A stretch of DNA of 64,000 nucleotides from Gammaproteobacteria bacterium (GTDB lineage: Bacteria > Pseudomonadota > Gammaproteobacteria > Granulosicoccales > Granulosicoccaceae), in contig PDPU01000023.1 of the NCBI GenBank assembly GCA_002746645.1, positions 124,001 through 188,000 of the forward strand, in the 5' to 3' direction. Every line of letters starts with the position of its first letter. The stretch's first letter is position 1. Shown here piece by piece: positions 1 through 10,200 of the stretch. The translations under genes and the position numbers were made by a program. Below the pieces are notes generated by a model. That model saw nothing but the letters and a program-made list of their open reading frames with translations, did no database searches and was not told the DNA's origin.

Positions 1-31
1 GGTTCAGCCCGAGCTTTTCTTGATTGATCAT
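1..31 (-). CDS. soxA: Sarcosine oxidase alpha subunit, first ten codons only
   Basis: Only the first ten codons (MINQEKLGLN) are inside the window; the gene runs off the left edge. Its ATG overlaps the soxD stop in an ATGA arrangement (29-31 against 28-30), the usual translational coupling in soxBDAG operons. The alpha subunit of heterotetrameric sarcosine oxidase carries NAD and tetrahydrofolate sites. The identity here rests on gene order rather than on the short peptide. Confidence 0.7.
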   Translation of the reverse strand, partial: MINQEKLGLN

Positions 32-309
32 GCGGCGGGTTCCTTCATTTCGCCGAGCTTCGCGGTGCGGAGAATCTCGTAGGTGAGCGTATCGCGTTCG
101 ATGTGAAAGAACTTCCGGCAGCCTGCGGCATGCACCCAGAGTTCGTGATGGATGCCCCTGGGGTTGCTGCGGAGATAGATGTACTCGGCCCACTCGGCAT
201 CGCTGCAGGCATCGGGGTCTGCGGGTCGCGCGATGTGTGCTTCACCCGCCGGGTGAAACTCTTCCTCTTCGCGCGCTTCGCCGCAATGGGGGCATTCGAT
301 CAGGAACAT
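28..309 (-). CDS. soxD: Sarcosine oxidase delta subunit
   Basis: This 93-residue protein is the small zinc-binding delta subunit of heterotetrameric sarcosine oxidase, which oxidatively demethylates sarcosine to glycine with transfer of the one-carbon unit to tetrahydrofolate. The N-terminal MFLIECPHCG gives C6 and C9, and the HHELWVHAAGC segment gives H60 and C64, the expected zinc ligand set. Length is typical of the family. It follows soxB by 60 bp on the same strand and its stop overlaps the start of soxA, so it lies in the middle of a soxBDA(G) operon. Assignment is secure. Confidence 0.95.
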   Translation of the reverse strand: MFLIECPHCGEAREEEEFHPAGEAHIARPADPDACSDAEWAEYIYLRSNPRGIHHELWVHAAGCRKFFHIERDTLTYEILRTAKLGEMKEPAA

Positions 310-369
310 GGTGTTGAATCTCTGGTAAGGAAGGGTTCGCCGGGACGGCAGACCGTTGCGACGCAGCGG

Positions 370-1623
370 TCAGTGTGCCACGCCCGCGGCGCCGTGCTCG
401 TCGATGAGCGCACCGGAAACGAAGCGATCGAGCGCAAAGGGTGCGGCGAGTTCGTTGGCCTTTCCCTTCGCGAGCATGTCGGCGAAAACGTGACCCGAGC
501 CGGGCGTGGCCTTGAAGCCACCCGTTCCCCAGCCGCAGTTGAAGAAGAGGTTGTCGACCGGCGTCGGCGAAATGATCGGACAGGCATCCCAGGTGGTATC
601 GACAATGCCACCCCACTGCCGATTCATCGGTACGCGGCTGACGATCGGGAAGAGTTCGACGATGGCCTGCATGGTGTGCTCGATGACCGGAAAGGAGCCA
701 CGCTGGCCGTAGCCGACGTAACCGTCGATGCCGGCGCCGATGACGAGATCCCCCTTGTCGGACTGCGACATATAGCCATGAACGGCGTTCGACATGACCA
801 CCGTCGGCATGATCGGTTTCAGCGGCTCCGATACATAGGCCTGCAGCGGGTGGCTTTCGAGCGGCAGCCTGAAGCCGGCGTAACCGGCAAGCACGCCACT
901 GTGCCCGGCCGGTACGCAGCCGACGCGATTCGCCCGGATCGCACCGTGTTCGCGCGTTTCCACACCCTGACAGACACCATCCTCGATGAGGAAACCGGTG
1001 ACTTCGGTCTGCTGGATGATGTCGACACCGAGCGCATCGGCCGCGCGTGCATAGCCCCAGGCCACGGCATCGTGCCGGGCAACACCCGCACGTGGTTGCC
1101 ACGAGGCTCCCAGCACGGGATAGCGGCGACTGCCGCTGATGTCGAGAATCGGGCAGATGCGCTTGACGTCCTTCGCCTCCAGCACCTCGCCATCGATGCC
1201 GTTCAGGCGGTTGGCGTTGACGCGCCGCTCGATGTCACGCATGTCCTGCAGCGTGTGACCGAGATTCAGCACGCCACGCTGCGAGAACATCACGTTGTAG
1301 TTGAGATCCTGCGAAAGGCCTTCCCAGAGCTTCAGGGCGTGCTCGTAGAGCTGCGCTGCTTCATCCCAGAGGTAGTTCGAGCGCACGATCGTGGTATTGC
1401 GGCCGGTGTTGCCACCACCGAGCCAACCCTTCTCGATCACCGCCACGTTGCGGCAATCATGCACCCTGGCAAGGTAGTAGGCGGTTGCGAGTCCATGCCC
1501 ACCACCACCGACGACGATGATGTCGTACTGCTTCTGCGGTTTCGGGCTTCGCCACATGCGTGGCCAGTGTTCCTGATGGCGGCTCGCTTCGCGCAGCAGT
1601 CCGAAGGCGGAAAATCGCTTCAT
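370..1623 (-). CDS. soxB: Sarcosine oxidase beta subunit (FAD/FMN)
   Basis: This 417-residue flavoprotein is the catalytic beta subunit, which oxidises the methyl group of sarcosine and passes electrons to oxygen. The start [13 protein letters not shown] is the usual N-terminus of the family, so the ATG at 1623 is kept. A Rossmann dinucleotide motif [16 protein letters not shown] lies at about residues 37-52. H184, in the segment [10 protein letters not shown], is in the position expected for the covalently attached FMN. It is the first gene of the sox operon on the minus strand. The 168 bp upstream (1624-1791) should hold its promoter, but I see no clear hexamers. Confidence 0.96.
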   Translation of the reverse strand: MKRFSAFGLLREASRHQEHWPRMWRSPKPQKQYDIIVVGGGGHGLATAYYLARVHDCRNVAVIEKGWLGGGNTGRNTTIVRSNYLWDEAAQLYEHALKLWEGLSQDLNYNVMFSQRGVLNLGHTLQDMRDIERRVNANRLNGIDGEVLEAKDVKRICPILDISGSRRYPVLGASWQPRAGVARHDAVAWGYARAADALGVDIIQQTEVTGFLIEDGVCQGVETREHGAIRANRVGCVPAGHSGVLAGYAGFRLPLESHPLQAYVSEPLKPIMPTVVMSNAVHGYMSQSDKGDLVIGAGIDGYVGYGQRGSFPVIEHTMQAIVELFPIVSRVPMNRQWGGIVDTTWDACPIISPTPVDNLFFNCGWGTGGFKATPGSGHVFADMLAKGKANELAAPFALDRFVSGALIDEHGAAGVAH

Positions 1624-1791
1624 CTGAGGTCATCCGGGGAATGTGGACGATCCGTGCACGAAAGTGCGCCACCCGGCTGAGACCGTTGCATTCAAGCTTG
1701 TTCGCAACGACCAGCCTGATGAGCCGACCAGGCCGGACCATGGCCTCGAGATGATACCGCGATCACGCGCCCACGGGGCGCTACCCTGGCG

Positions 1792-3129
1792 TCAGACGCT
1801 GTTTCGGTTGCGCCGTCGTCGGCTACCGGCAAGAAGCGTCAACAGCGTTGCGAGAACCGGACCCGAGGCACCACCAACGCTCGTGACACGCGCGGCGTCA
1901 TCGTCGATGACCGCCGGCCCGGTGGCAGAGTTGCCATCAGGATCGGCAGCGGGGTCGCCATCGGCTGTCGACTCCCCGTTCCCGGCCACCGTGGCCGCTG
2001 CCGTCTTCGGTACATCGAGGCCAAGCGTGGCGGTGTTGTTGGCGCGATGCGGGTCATGGTTGCCGGCGTGGATGTCGACGGAAAGCGAGCGCTCCCCCGC
2101 CACCATCGGCACCCACAAGGTGCTCTGCGCAGCGCCCGGCAATGACAGTCGCGAACAGGTGACGACATGTGCCGGGCTCTCGCACCGCCAGCCTTCGCCC
2201 TCGGGTGCGACGGGCGCATCGGAAGCGACGACCAGTTCGAGACTGTGGGCCCCGCTGTCGGAGAGCGTGCTGACGCGCAGGAGCGCGCCGCCGTCGGCAG
2301 GCATGGCCTCGGCCGTGACCGCCACATCGCTCTGATAGAGTTCGTCGATGGCGGCCAGATCTCCTGCGCTCGGCGCGATGCGTTGCCCCATGCGCGACTT
2401 CGTCGGGATGACGGCTTCGAGAGTCGGGCTTTCGCCGTCGATGGAAAAGCTCAGCGGCCCGTAGTGCATGATCGAATCGAGGTCATAATCGCCGATGGCT
2501 ACCGACTCGCTCATGTCGATCCTGAAATTGAGCACTTTCTTCGGCTGGATGTTTTCCCACCGCACCTTGATGTACTGATCCCTGTCGGGACGGTTGTGCT
2601 CGTGGCGAAGCCCGATGGCATGCCCTATCTCATGCAGGATACTGCCGACATTGCATTTCTTGCCCACCCAGATCTTCTGCCGACCACCATGCCGCCCCAC
2701 TCTCGAGGCGCAACTGTCGCCCGTGGTGAACCAGATGTAATCGGGCGAATTGGCGAGTGCTCCGGGAGTGTCGATCGCCGCCTTGCCCACCTTGACGAGG
2801 CGCACACTCGAATCAGCGTTCCAGCGCTCGACGGCGGTGTCGATGTCGCCTTGATGGGCTGCCGACAATTCGGGATCGACGCGGTAGGGAATCAGGCCAC
2901 CGGGCCAGCGCGAGTCGACAGGTGCGCGGGCCAGGCTGCGTGAAACGATGCCGGCAGCCGCACCGGCAGCACCACCTTGCTTGTCGATGGCAACCACGAT
3001 GTCGCCCTGCACGAGGCGCAGCCCTTCACCCGGGAAGGCCTCTGATGCTCGGGCGTCACTCGCCCCGACACCGAACGAACTGCCGATGAGCAGCAATGAC
3101 AGCAGGGCCTTGTCGGGTTTCATGACCAT
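1792..3129 (-). CDS. Secreted astacin-family (M12A) zinc metalloprotease with GlyGly-CTERM-like tail
   Basis: The 445-residue protein has an N-terminal signal peptide (about 1-28, ending ASDARA). Its catalytic domain carries the extended astacin zinc motif HEIGHAIGLRHEH from residue 166 and the Met-turn SIMHYG at 219-224; both are complete, so it should be an active endopeptidase. The region after about residue 275 looks like a beta-sandwich followed by an acidic linker. The last 27 residues are a Gly-Gly-Ala-Ser-Gly motif, a hydrophobic stretch and a run of arginines. That matches the GlyGly-CTERM sorting-signal architecture known from rhombosortase substrates exported by type II secretion. 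No rhombosortase lies in the window. Monocistronic, divergent from the gene at 3402. Confidence 0.88.
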   Translation of the reverse strand: MVMKPDKALLSLLLIGSSFGVGASDARASEAFPGEGLRLVQGDIVVAIDKQGGAAGAAAGIVSRSLARAPVDSRWPGGLIPYRVDPELSAAHQGDIDTAVERWNADSSVRLVKVGKAAIDTPGALANSPDYIWFTTGDSCASRVGRHGGRQKIWVGKKCNVGSILHEIGHAIGLRHEHNRPDRDQYIKVRWENIQPKKVLNFRIDMSESVAIGDYDLDSIMHYGPLSFSIDGESPTLEAVIPTKSRMGQRIAPSAGDLAAIDELYQSDVAVTAEAMPADGGALLRVSTLSDSGAHSLELVVASDAPVAPEGEGWRCESPAHVVTCSRLSLPGAAQSTLWVPMVAGERSLSVDIHAGNHDPHRANNTATLGLDVPKTAAATVAGNGESTADGDPAADPDGNSATGPAVIDDDAARVTSVGGASGPVLATLLTLLAGSRRRRNRNSV

Positions 3130-3401
3130 CGGAACGCCGGGAAATCGAAAGAATCACTTTCGATCGCCCTTGCGCGAACCATGCCAGTGGTCGGAGTGGG
3201 CTTGCCGGCGTGGTCTGACCGGGGCGAGCGACGGACGATCGATATCCTCGCGTTATCGGCAGTCGAACCCCGATCTTGAAAGCACCCCGCTGACGCCCGT
3301 GAGGGTCGTAGTAAACAAATGTCACATCAACAGCGCGCTACAGCGACTAGAATACCCACCTGATGCAAAGAACATGAGCCGTTTGCTGGCCGGAGCGCAG
3401 C

Positions 3402-3785
3402 GTGCAGGGATATCGTTTGAACAAGGAATTCGGCGCCGGCGGCAGGCCGGGACTCCCTTCGGGGCGCGATCTCGACCCCGCCGACGACGCCGTGGACCTC
3501 TACAATTTCCCCGCGAGCTTTCCTCGCGAGGAACGTGAGCTGCGCGCCGAAAACCTCCGTCTGATGCTGGCGGCAAGCGAGCAGCGCCAGCGCGCCCAGC
3601 GGCAGAGACAACCGCAGCTCGAACCGCTGAGCGTTGGCCTGAAAGTGCGCAGCCGTGGCCGCTCGCTGCTTGTCGGCACCGGCATCGTGCTCGACACCGA
3701 CTACATCCGCGGGCAGGCACTGGTCAAGCCGGAAGGGTCGGAGGAAGTACACTGGATTGCGTTTACCGAACTTTCCGCCGCATGA
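3402..3785 (+). CDS. Unknown 127-residue protein overlapping the HTTM gene
   Basis: I do not recognise a family. The start is a GTG at 3402; the nearest upstream ATGs are out of frame or quickly stopped. The first half is charged and rich in Arg and Gln (residues 45-75, likely helical). The C-terminal half (SRGRSLLVGTGIVLDT and following) looks like a small beta domain. The stop codon overlaps the ATG of the next gene (ATGA at 3782-3785), so the two are almost certainly co-translated. That coupling is the best evidence that it is real. It may regulate or assist the HTTM-DCC membrane protein, but nothing in the sequence shows this. Confidence 0.6.
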   Translation: MQGYRLNKEFGAGGRPGLPSGRDLDPADDAVDLYNFPASFPREERELRAENLRLMLAASEQRQRAQRQRQPQLEPLSVGLKVRSRGRSLLVGTGIVLDTDYIRGQALVKPEGSEEVHWIAFTELSAA

Positions 3786-5623
3786 ACTCCCTCGTCACCG
3801 CCTTCCGTCGCACCTTCAGCCTTGATCTGCGCTCGATCGCGGTGTTCCGTATGGCGCTCGGGGCGCTGATCCTTCTTGATCTCTTCCTGCGCAGCTTCGA
3901 CCTCGCCACCTTCTATACCGACGCCGGCGTGTTGCCGCGGACACAGTGGGCGCAAATCACTCACCACCTCCACTGGTCACTGCACGCCGCCAACGGGCAG
4001 CTCTGGTTCCAGATACTGCTGTTTGCCCTGTCCGCCACCGCCGCCCTGATGCTGCTGATCGGGTACCGCTCGCGACTCATGGCCGCCATTAGCTTCGTAA
4101 TGCTCGCCTCCCTCCTGAACCGGAACTTGACGCTTATTCAGGGCGGCGACATCCTGCTCGTCGTACTGAGCTTCTGGTCCATGTTCCTGCCACTCGGTGC
4201 GCGCTGGTCGGTGGATGCGGCACTGAAGAAGCAGTACCAGCCCGGCGACACGATCGAAGCCGACAACGGAGCAGACGACGAGGAAGCGAACCGGTACCTG
4301 TCGGTCGTCAGTGTCGCGGTCATCTTTCAGGTGCTGTATCTGTATTTCTTCACGGCGCTGCTGAAGACCGGCGCTCCCTGGACCGAAGATTTCAATGCGG
4401 CCTGGATGACGCTGAACCTGCAGCACTTCGCCACACCCGTGGGCGAGTTCATGACGAACTTCCCCCTCTTGCTGAAGCTCGCGACCGTCTACGTACTGGC
4501 GGTGGAATTTGCCGCACCCTGCATCGTGCTGCTGCCGTTCGCCTGGCCCCGTTTCCGGTTGCTCGGCCTTGCGCTGCTTGCCTCGCTCCACGTCGCGTTC
4601 ATCCTGATGATGCACATCGGTCTGTTTCCCCTGATCGACTTTGCGGCATTGTCACTGCTGCTGCCGGGTGCCGTCTGGCAATGGCAGCTTCGCCGCCGCG
4701 CCGCGAAGCCGCGTCCCCGGCTCACCATTCACTACGACATCGACTGCGGCTTCTGCCTGAAGATGTGCCTGATCCTGCGTGCACTCCTGCTGCCCGCAGG
4801 CACGCGGATCGTACCGGCACAGTCGGATCCGGTGATGGGCGCCATTCTCGAACGCGAGAATTCCTGGGTGGTGGCCGATGACGCGGGCAACACCTGGGTG
4901 CACTGGCACGCCATGGCGCGACTGTTCCGCGAGCCACTGCTGACGCGCCCCATCGGCTGGCTCATGGCGCTGCCACCGTTCATCTGGATCGGCAACGCGC
5001 TGTATCGCAGCATTGCCGACAATCGCCCGCGCCTCGCGGACTGGAGTACCCGTTTTCTTGCATGGCGACCGGTCAGAGAACAGGCAAGCTGGACCACCAA
5101 CATCATCGCGCTGTACTTCTTCTACATCGTTACCGCGTACAACATCTACCAGCTCCCGCAAGTCAGGGATCCCATGCCGAAGCACGTTTCCTATCCGGCC
5201 CTCAACCTGCGCATCGACCAGAAATGGGACATGTTCGCCCCGTCTCCACTTGCCTACTCCGCCTACTATTCGATTCAGGGCAAGCTTCGCAACGGTGAAC
5301 TCGTGAACCTCATGCCGCGCACCGAACCCGGCGCCGACTGGGAACCACCATCCCGCTTCTACCCGTTGTTCGATTCCTACCGCTGGCGGAAGTATCTCGG
5401 CCGCGTCGACAACTTCGGCAACAACGCGGTTCGTGATGGCCTCGGCGCCTATTTCTGCAAGACCTGGAACCGGGCTGATCGCCGCCACGACGAACAACTC
5501 GGCATTGTCGAGATCTACGTGACGAAGTTCACCACCAACAAGGACGGTGGGCCGAAGACGAGGAGCGACCGCATGATCTGGCAGCACTGGTGCTACCCGG
5601 AATTCAGGAATCAGGCAATCTGA
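3782..5623 (+). CDS. HTTM-domain membrane protein fused to a DCC (DUF393) thiol-disulfide domain
   Basis: This 613-residue integral membrane protein begins with an HTTM region (horizontally transferred transmembrane domain, related to vitamin K-dependent gamma-carboxylase) of several hydrophobic helices over about residues 15-305. A DCC/DUF393 domain follows, with HYDIDCGFC giving C322 and C325, the thioredoxin-like CxxC of that family. After another membrane segment around residue 440 comes a hydrophilic tail to the end. HTTM and DCC genes are often neighbours in bacteria; here they are one polypeptide. The substrate is unknown for bacterial members. It is translationally coupled to the small upstream gene. 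Confidence 0.85.
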   Translation: MNSLVTAFRRTFSLDLRSIAVFRMALGALILLDLFLRSFDLATFYTDAGVLPRTQWAQITHHLHWSLHAANGQLWFQILLFALSATAALMLLIGYRSRLMAAISFVMLASLLNRNLTLIQGGDILLVVLSFWSMFLPLGARWSVDAALKKQYQPGDTIEADNGADDEEANRYLSVVSVAVIFQVLYLYFFTALLKTGAPWTEDFNAAWMTLNLQHFATPVGEFMTNFPLLLKLATVYVLAVEFAAPCIVLLPFAWPRFRLLGLALLASLHVAFILMMHIGLFPLIDFAALSLLLPGAVWQWQLRRRAAKPRPRLTIHYDIDCGFCLKMCLILRALLLPAGTRIVPAQSDPVMGAILERENSWVVADDAGNTWVHWHAMARLFREPLLTRPIGWLMALPPFIWIGNALYRSIADNRPRLADWSTRFLAWRPVREQASWTTNIIALYFFYIVTAYNIYQLPQVRDPMPKHVSYPALNLRIDQKWDMFAPSPLAYSAYYSIQGKLRNGELVNLMPRTEPGADWEPPSRFYPLFDSYRWRKYLGRVDNFGNNAVRDGLGAYFCKTWNRADRRHDEQLGIVEIYVTKFTTNKDGGPKTRSDRMIWQHWCYPEFRNQAI

Positions 5624-5703
5624 GCGGCGATTCCCTGCGCTGAATGAGACACGGCGCCGTTCCGATTCGGCAGACAAGGACACGTGCTCGCCGCACCCTG
5701 CCC

Positions 5704-6228
5704 TCAACTGACGATGTAGGCCCCCGAGGCGGCAGCAATCAGCTTCCCTTCGTCGTTGTGAAGTCGCATCGCGGTCGAGCCGATACGCCGGCCAAGACGG
5801 AGGGTTTCGGCACTGGCGATGAAGTGTCGGCCGATGCCCTGTCGCAGGTAGTCCACACGGATATCCACGGTGCCGAGATTCACGAACCTCGCCAGCACGG
5901 CCTCGCTGGAATCGCCCGGATGGTCGTTGGCGATCGACCACATCACCGACATGCCGCCGGCCACATCGAGTGCCGAAGCGATCACGCCACCATGCAGGCG
6001 CCCATGCAGAAAATGGCCGACGAGATCGGGTGACATGTCGAAGTGGATCTCGATTCTGTCCTCGTGGTCGAGAGGAAGCAGCCGGAGTCCGAGCACGCGG
6101 TTGAAGGTGATGCGCTGCTCGCAGATGTCCCTGAGGGCATCGATGAGTGTCTGCTGCTCGGCCGCACTGCGATCTGGCTTCCTGCCGTCGGCATCGCGGG
6201 CGCTGTTTTCGTGATCGACCTCACTCAT
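5704..6228 (-). CDS. PaaI/hotdog-fold thioesterase family protein
   Basis: The 174-residue reading from the internal ATG at 6228 (MSEVDHENSARD) fits a hotdog-fold thioesterase of the PaaI/YigI type. These are cytoplasmic acyl-CoA hydrolases. The central segment HGRLHGGVIASALDVAGG is the typical HGG active-site region around residues 85-102, and the C-terminal strands (IRVDYLRQG and SAETLRLGRRIG) are as expected. The reading frame stays open for 24 more codons upstream to 6300, but that extension looks unlike the family, so I prefer 6228. It is convergent with the HTTM gene. The physiological acyl-CoA is unknown. Confidence 0.85.
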   Translation of the reverse strand: MSEVDHENSARDADGRKPDRSAAEQQTLIDALRDICEQRITFNRVLGLRLLPLDHEDRIEIHFDMSPDLVGHFLHGRLHGGVIASALDVAGGMSVMWSIANDHPGDSSEAVLARFVNLGTVDIRVDYLRQGIGRHFIASAETLRLGRRIGSTAMRLHNDEGKLIAAASGAYIVS

Positions 6229-6378
6229 GGCAAGGCGGGTTTCCCGTGGTTCGTGAACGACGGAGCATAACAGCGAGAGCATGCGCTTCGGTCGATGCAT
6301 CGAACATCAGCACACGCCCGTTGCGGCCGCTAGCTGTCCGGACCCTCTCACGTACCAAGGACATTGCAGGGAAAGCGC

Positions 6379-7200
6379 ATGTGCTCGAACGCCACCAACA
6401 CCACGTCCAACGACTGGGCCCGCATACATCGTGCGGCGAGCGTCGGCATTCTCGGACTGGCAGCACTGGCTTTCCTGCCGTGCAGCGAGCGCGCCGAAGC
6501 CACCATCTACAAGTGCGTTGACGCTGATGGCAACACGAGCTATACGAGCAGAACCTGCCCGGCCAACGACACCCTCAGCACACTGACCATCAACGGCACC
6601 AGCAGCTGGAGCCAGGACTGTCGCGTCGGTCGTGACTTCGGCGACGAAGTGATCAGGAAAATGCAGGCCGGCATGGACTCTACCGACGTATTCGCCACCT
6701 GGGGCGGTATCGACGCGGTGTCGCCCACGGTCATCAACATGGTCAGCTACATCTACACCTTCAGGGGCAGCGACAGGATCGACGCCGCACGCATCTCGGC
6801 GCTGACCCATCAGCGCTGCGAGTCGGGGTCATTCGGCCAAAGCGATTGCCGGCAGTTCCCGAGCAGTTTCGTGCGTAACAACGGTGGCTGTCACGCCGAC
6901 GCAGGACCACCTGCGAATGCCGTACCGGTGGATTCAGGCTCGATTGCCGGCGAACTGCCGAGAGCGGAACGCGATCCGAACCGGGCTGCACTCGATCCGA
7001 AGCCGCAGGCACGCGATCCCGCTGTTGCCGATGCCGAAATCGCTGCCGCCGACGCGCAGGCGGCACGTGAAGCCTGCCGGATCGAGATTCAGACGCGCAT
7101 GACGGAGCTGCACCGCAATTCAGCCAGCGCCACCGGAGAATTGCCGATGTCGGCGATCGACGAAATGGCCAAGCTGATTGCCGAACTGGGCAGGTGCTGA
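6379..7200 (+). CDS. Exported DUF4124 protein
   Basis: This 273-residue protein has an N-terminal hydrophobic export signal (about residues 17-40). Directly after it comes a DUF4124 motif (IYKCVDADGNTSYTSRTCP), a short two-cysteine beta element common in gammaproteobacterial envelope proteins. The middle contains further cysteines. The C-terminal third is rich in Ala and Asp, probably a helical or disordered arm. The frame also opens at a TTG (6364), but the ATG at 6379 has AGGGA at suitable spacing and is preferred. Its role is unknown. It stands alone, convergent with the RND pump operon. Confidence 0.75.
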   Translation: MCSNATNTTSNDWARIHRAASVGILGLAALAFLPCSERAEATIYKCVDADGNTSYTSRTCPANDTLSTLTINGTSSWSQDCRVGRDFGDEVIRKMQAGMDSTDVFATWGGIDAVSPTVINMVSYIYTFRGSDRIDAARISALTHQRCESGSFGQSDCRQFPSSFVRNNGGCHADAGPPANAVPVDSGSIAGELPRAERDPNRAALDPKPQARDPAVADAEIAAADAQAAREACRIEIQTRMTELHRNSASATGELPMSAIDEMAKLIAELGRC

Positions 7201-7231
7201 TGCCTGCGAACACGCTCCGCGACGATGCGCG

Positions 7232-10200
7232 CTATCGCCCGGACAGACGCCCGAACAGGCGACGCACATCCTCGAGAATCAGGTAATTCACGGGAATGAG
7301 GATCAGCGTGACGAGCGTGGCGAAGAGGATGCCGTAACCCAGCGACACCGCCATCGGAATCAGGAACTGCGCCTGCGTGCTCTTCTCGAAGATGAGCGGC
7401 ACGAGCCCGAAGAAGGTCGTGAGTGAGGTCAGGATGACGGCGCGAAAGCGCGCCACGCCGGCGCCCCGCACCGCGTCGAGCAGGGCCGCACCCTTGCTGC
7501 GTTGACGATTGACCCAATCCACGAGCACAAGGGAATCGTTCACCACCACGCCACAGAGCGCGAGCATGCCCATGTAGCTCATGATGCTCAGCGACATGTC
7601 CATGAGCAGATGTCCGAGAATACCGCCAACGACACCGAAGGGAATCACGGCCATGACGAGCAAGGGCTGAAGATAGCTGCCGAAGGGAATCGCCAGCAAG
7701 GTATAGATCGCGAGCAGCACGATGAGAAGCCCGAGTCTGAGGCTGGCGAAGGATTCCCGCTGCTCGCGCGCCTCGCCTTCGAGAGACACGCGCACACCCG
7801 GATGGCGCGTGGCGAGTTCGCCCGCGGCCAGCACCTCGAGGTCGCGCTTGATGGCCTCGATGTCGGTGGTGAGCTTGTCGACTTCGGCCTCGACGTTCAG
7901 CGTGCGACGCCGATCCACGCGGCGAATCTCGGGCAATGCTCGCGCGGGTTCGAAATCCACCACACTCGAAAGCGGTACCCGTTGCCCGGCTGCCGTGGTG
8001 ATGCGCAGGTTCCCGATCGACTCCCGCGTACTTCGTTCAGCCTTCGGATAGCGCACCACCACGGTGATTTCGTCGCGGTCGCGTTGCAGCCGCTGCACCT
8101 GATCGCCAAGGTAGGCCGTTCTGACCTGCGAGGCGATTTCCGACAGCGAAAGACCGAGTTGATCGGCCTCGGGACGCAGCCGCAGCCGCAGTTCCTCGAC
8201 CCCGCCCTGGAGGCTGTCGGTGATTTCGGTAACGCCCGGGTATCGGGCCAGTTCACGTTTGACGAGCGCCGCGGCGGCGCGAAGCTCAGCGAAGCTTGTC
8301 GCAGCGAGTTCGACATCGATGGCGGAACCGGCGCGACCGATCTCGGCGCGGTAACTCAGGCTGTCGGCACCAGCCACCGGACCGTTCATCCCTTGCCACT
8401 CGCGCACGATATCGCGGCTTGTCGGCCCATCGGGACGTGAATCCGGCGGCGACAACTGCATCGTGATGCGGCCGAGGTGGCTACCGGTGCTGCCCCGCCC
8501 ACCGCTGCCCGCGATGACCATGATGTCTTCGATCACGCTCTCGCCGGTATCCGGGTCGATGTAGCGTTCCCGTAACTGCTCGGCGTTCACGGCCATGCGC
8601 TCGATGTGCCTGCGTGTGGTATCGAACGGCGTGCCTTCGGGCATGACCAGCGACACGCGTACCGTCTCGCTCGGTACGCGAGGAAAGAACACGAAGCGGA
8701 TGTGACCGCTGACGGCCAGGGCAAGAACGACAAGTGCCGATGATACGAACAGTGCGAAGGTAATGTAGCGATACTTCAACGCCGTCGCCAGCAGTGGCTG
8801 ATACACACGCAGCACGAAATCCTCGAAGCCATCGGCGACGCGTTGCTGTATCCGCTGGAAGGCATTCTTCGGCTTGTGCGCGTGTTGATCGAGATGACGA
8901 AGATGCGCCGGCAGCACGAACTTCGATTCGATGATCGAGAACAACAGCACCGGAATGACGATGAGCGGAATCTGAGCAAAGAGCTGCCCGCGCGCGCCTT
9001 CGATCATCAACAGCGGTGTGAAGGCAGCGACGGTGGTCAGCACGCCGAAGGTAACGGGCAGTGCCACTTCCTGTGCACCGTCGATGGCCGCCTGCAGGCC
9101 GTCGGGATTGCGCCGCAGGTGACTGTGGATGTTCTCGCCCGTGACGATGGCATCGTCGACGACAATACCCAGAACGAGAATGAAGGCAAACAGGCTCAGG
9201 AGATTCAGCGTCACTCCAAGCGTCGGCATCAGCGCGATGCCTCCGAGAATCGATACGGGCACACCCACGAACACCCACATGGCCACGCGAAAGCGCAGGA
9301 ACATCGTCAACAGCAGGATGATCAGAAACCCGCCCTGGATGGCGCTGCTGGCGAGCGTCGCGAGGCGCTGCCGCACCACCTCGGAGCTGTCCCGCCAATA
9401 GCCAAGCGTGACCCCATGTGGCATGGACGCACTGGCGTCCGCAACATGGTCCTTCACGGCATCGGCAACGGCGATGGCGCTCTCGAGTCCGGTGCGATGG
9501 ACATCGATCTCGATGGCATTCTGGCCGTTGAAGCGCTGAACCAGTTCGTTCTCTTCGAAGCCGTCCCTGATCGTGGCGATGTCGCCGAGGCGTATGCGTG
9601 TGCCGTCGTTCGCGGAGACCACCGTGATGTCGGCAAACTCCTCTGCCGTGCGGGCCTGACCGAGGCTTCTGAGCGCGATGTCACCCGAGGCCGTGGTGAT
9701 CACGCCACCGGCAAGATCGAGCGACTGGCGATTGATCGCGTTCGTCACCGACTGCAGTGACAGGCCGTAACGCTCGAGTACCGGCGCCGGTACTTCGATG
9801 GCGAGTTCATAGTCGCGCGCACCGGATACCGACACGGCCGAGACTCCCGGCAAGGCCTCGATGTCATCGCGCACACGATCGGCAATGCGCCTGAGTTCGA
9901 GTTCCGGAAGTGCCGCCGCAACCACTACACTGATGACCTCGCGGTCGCGGCTGGGTACCGTCACCGAAGGTTCATCGGCATCCTCCGGCAGCGTGCCGAG
10001 CGCATCGACCTTCTGCCGCACTTCATCGAGCAGCTTGTCGATGTCGTAGCCGCTGCGCACCTCGATACTGACGGTGCCGGAACCTTCGACTGCCGAGGAC
10101 GTGATCTTCCTGATGCCTGCGATCGGCTGCACCGCCTCCTCGATCGGAATGGTGATGCCTTCCTCGACCTCTTCGGGAGAAGCGCCTCGATAGCTTACCT

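Noticed and set aside
103..1680. Open frame of 525 codons on the plus strand across soxB/soxD
   Set aside because: It is antisense to clear sarcosine oxidase genes, has no recognisable domain and is explained by high GC at third codon positions.
1767..1781. Six-bp GC stem after the astacin gene as a terminator
   Set aside because: Stem is short and there is no T-tract; not above background for this composition.
4652..5941. 429-codon minus-strand frame across the HTTM gene end
   Set aside because: Overlaps two recognisable genes in other frames and has no family-like segment.
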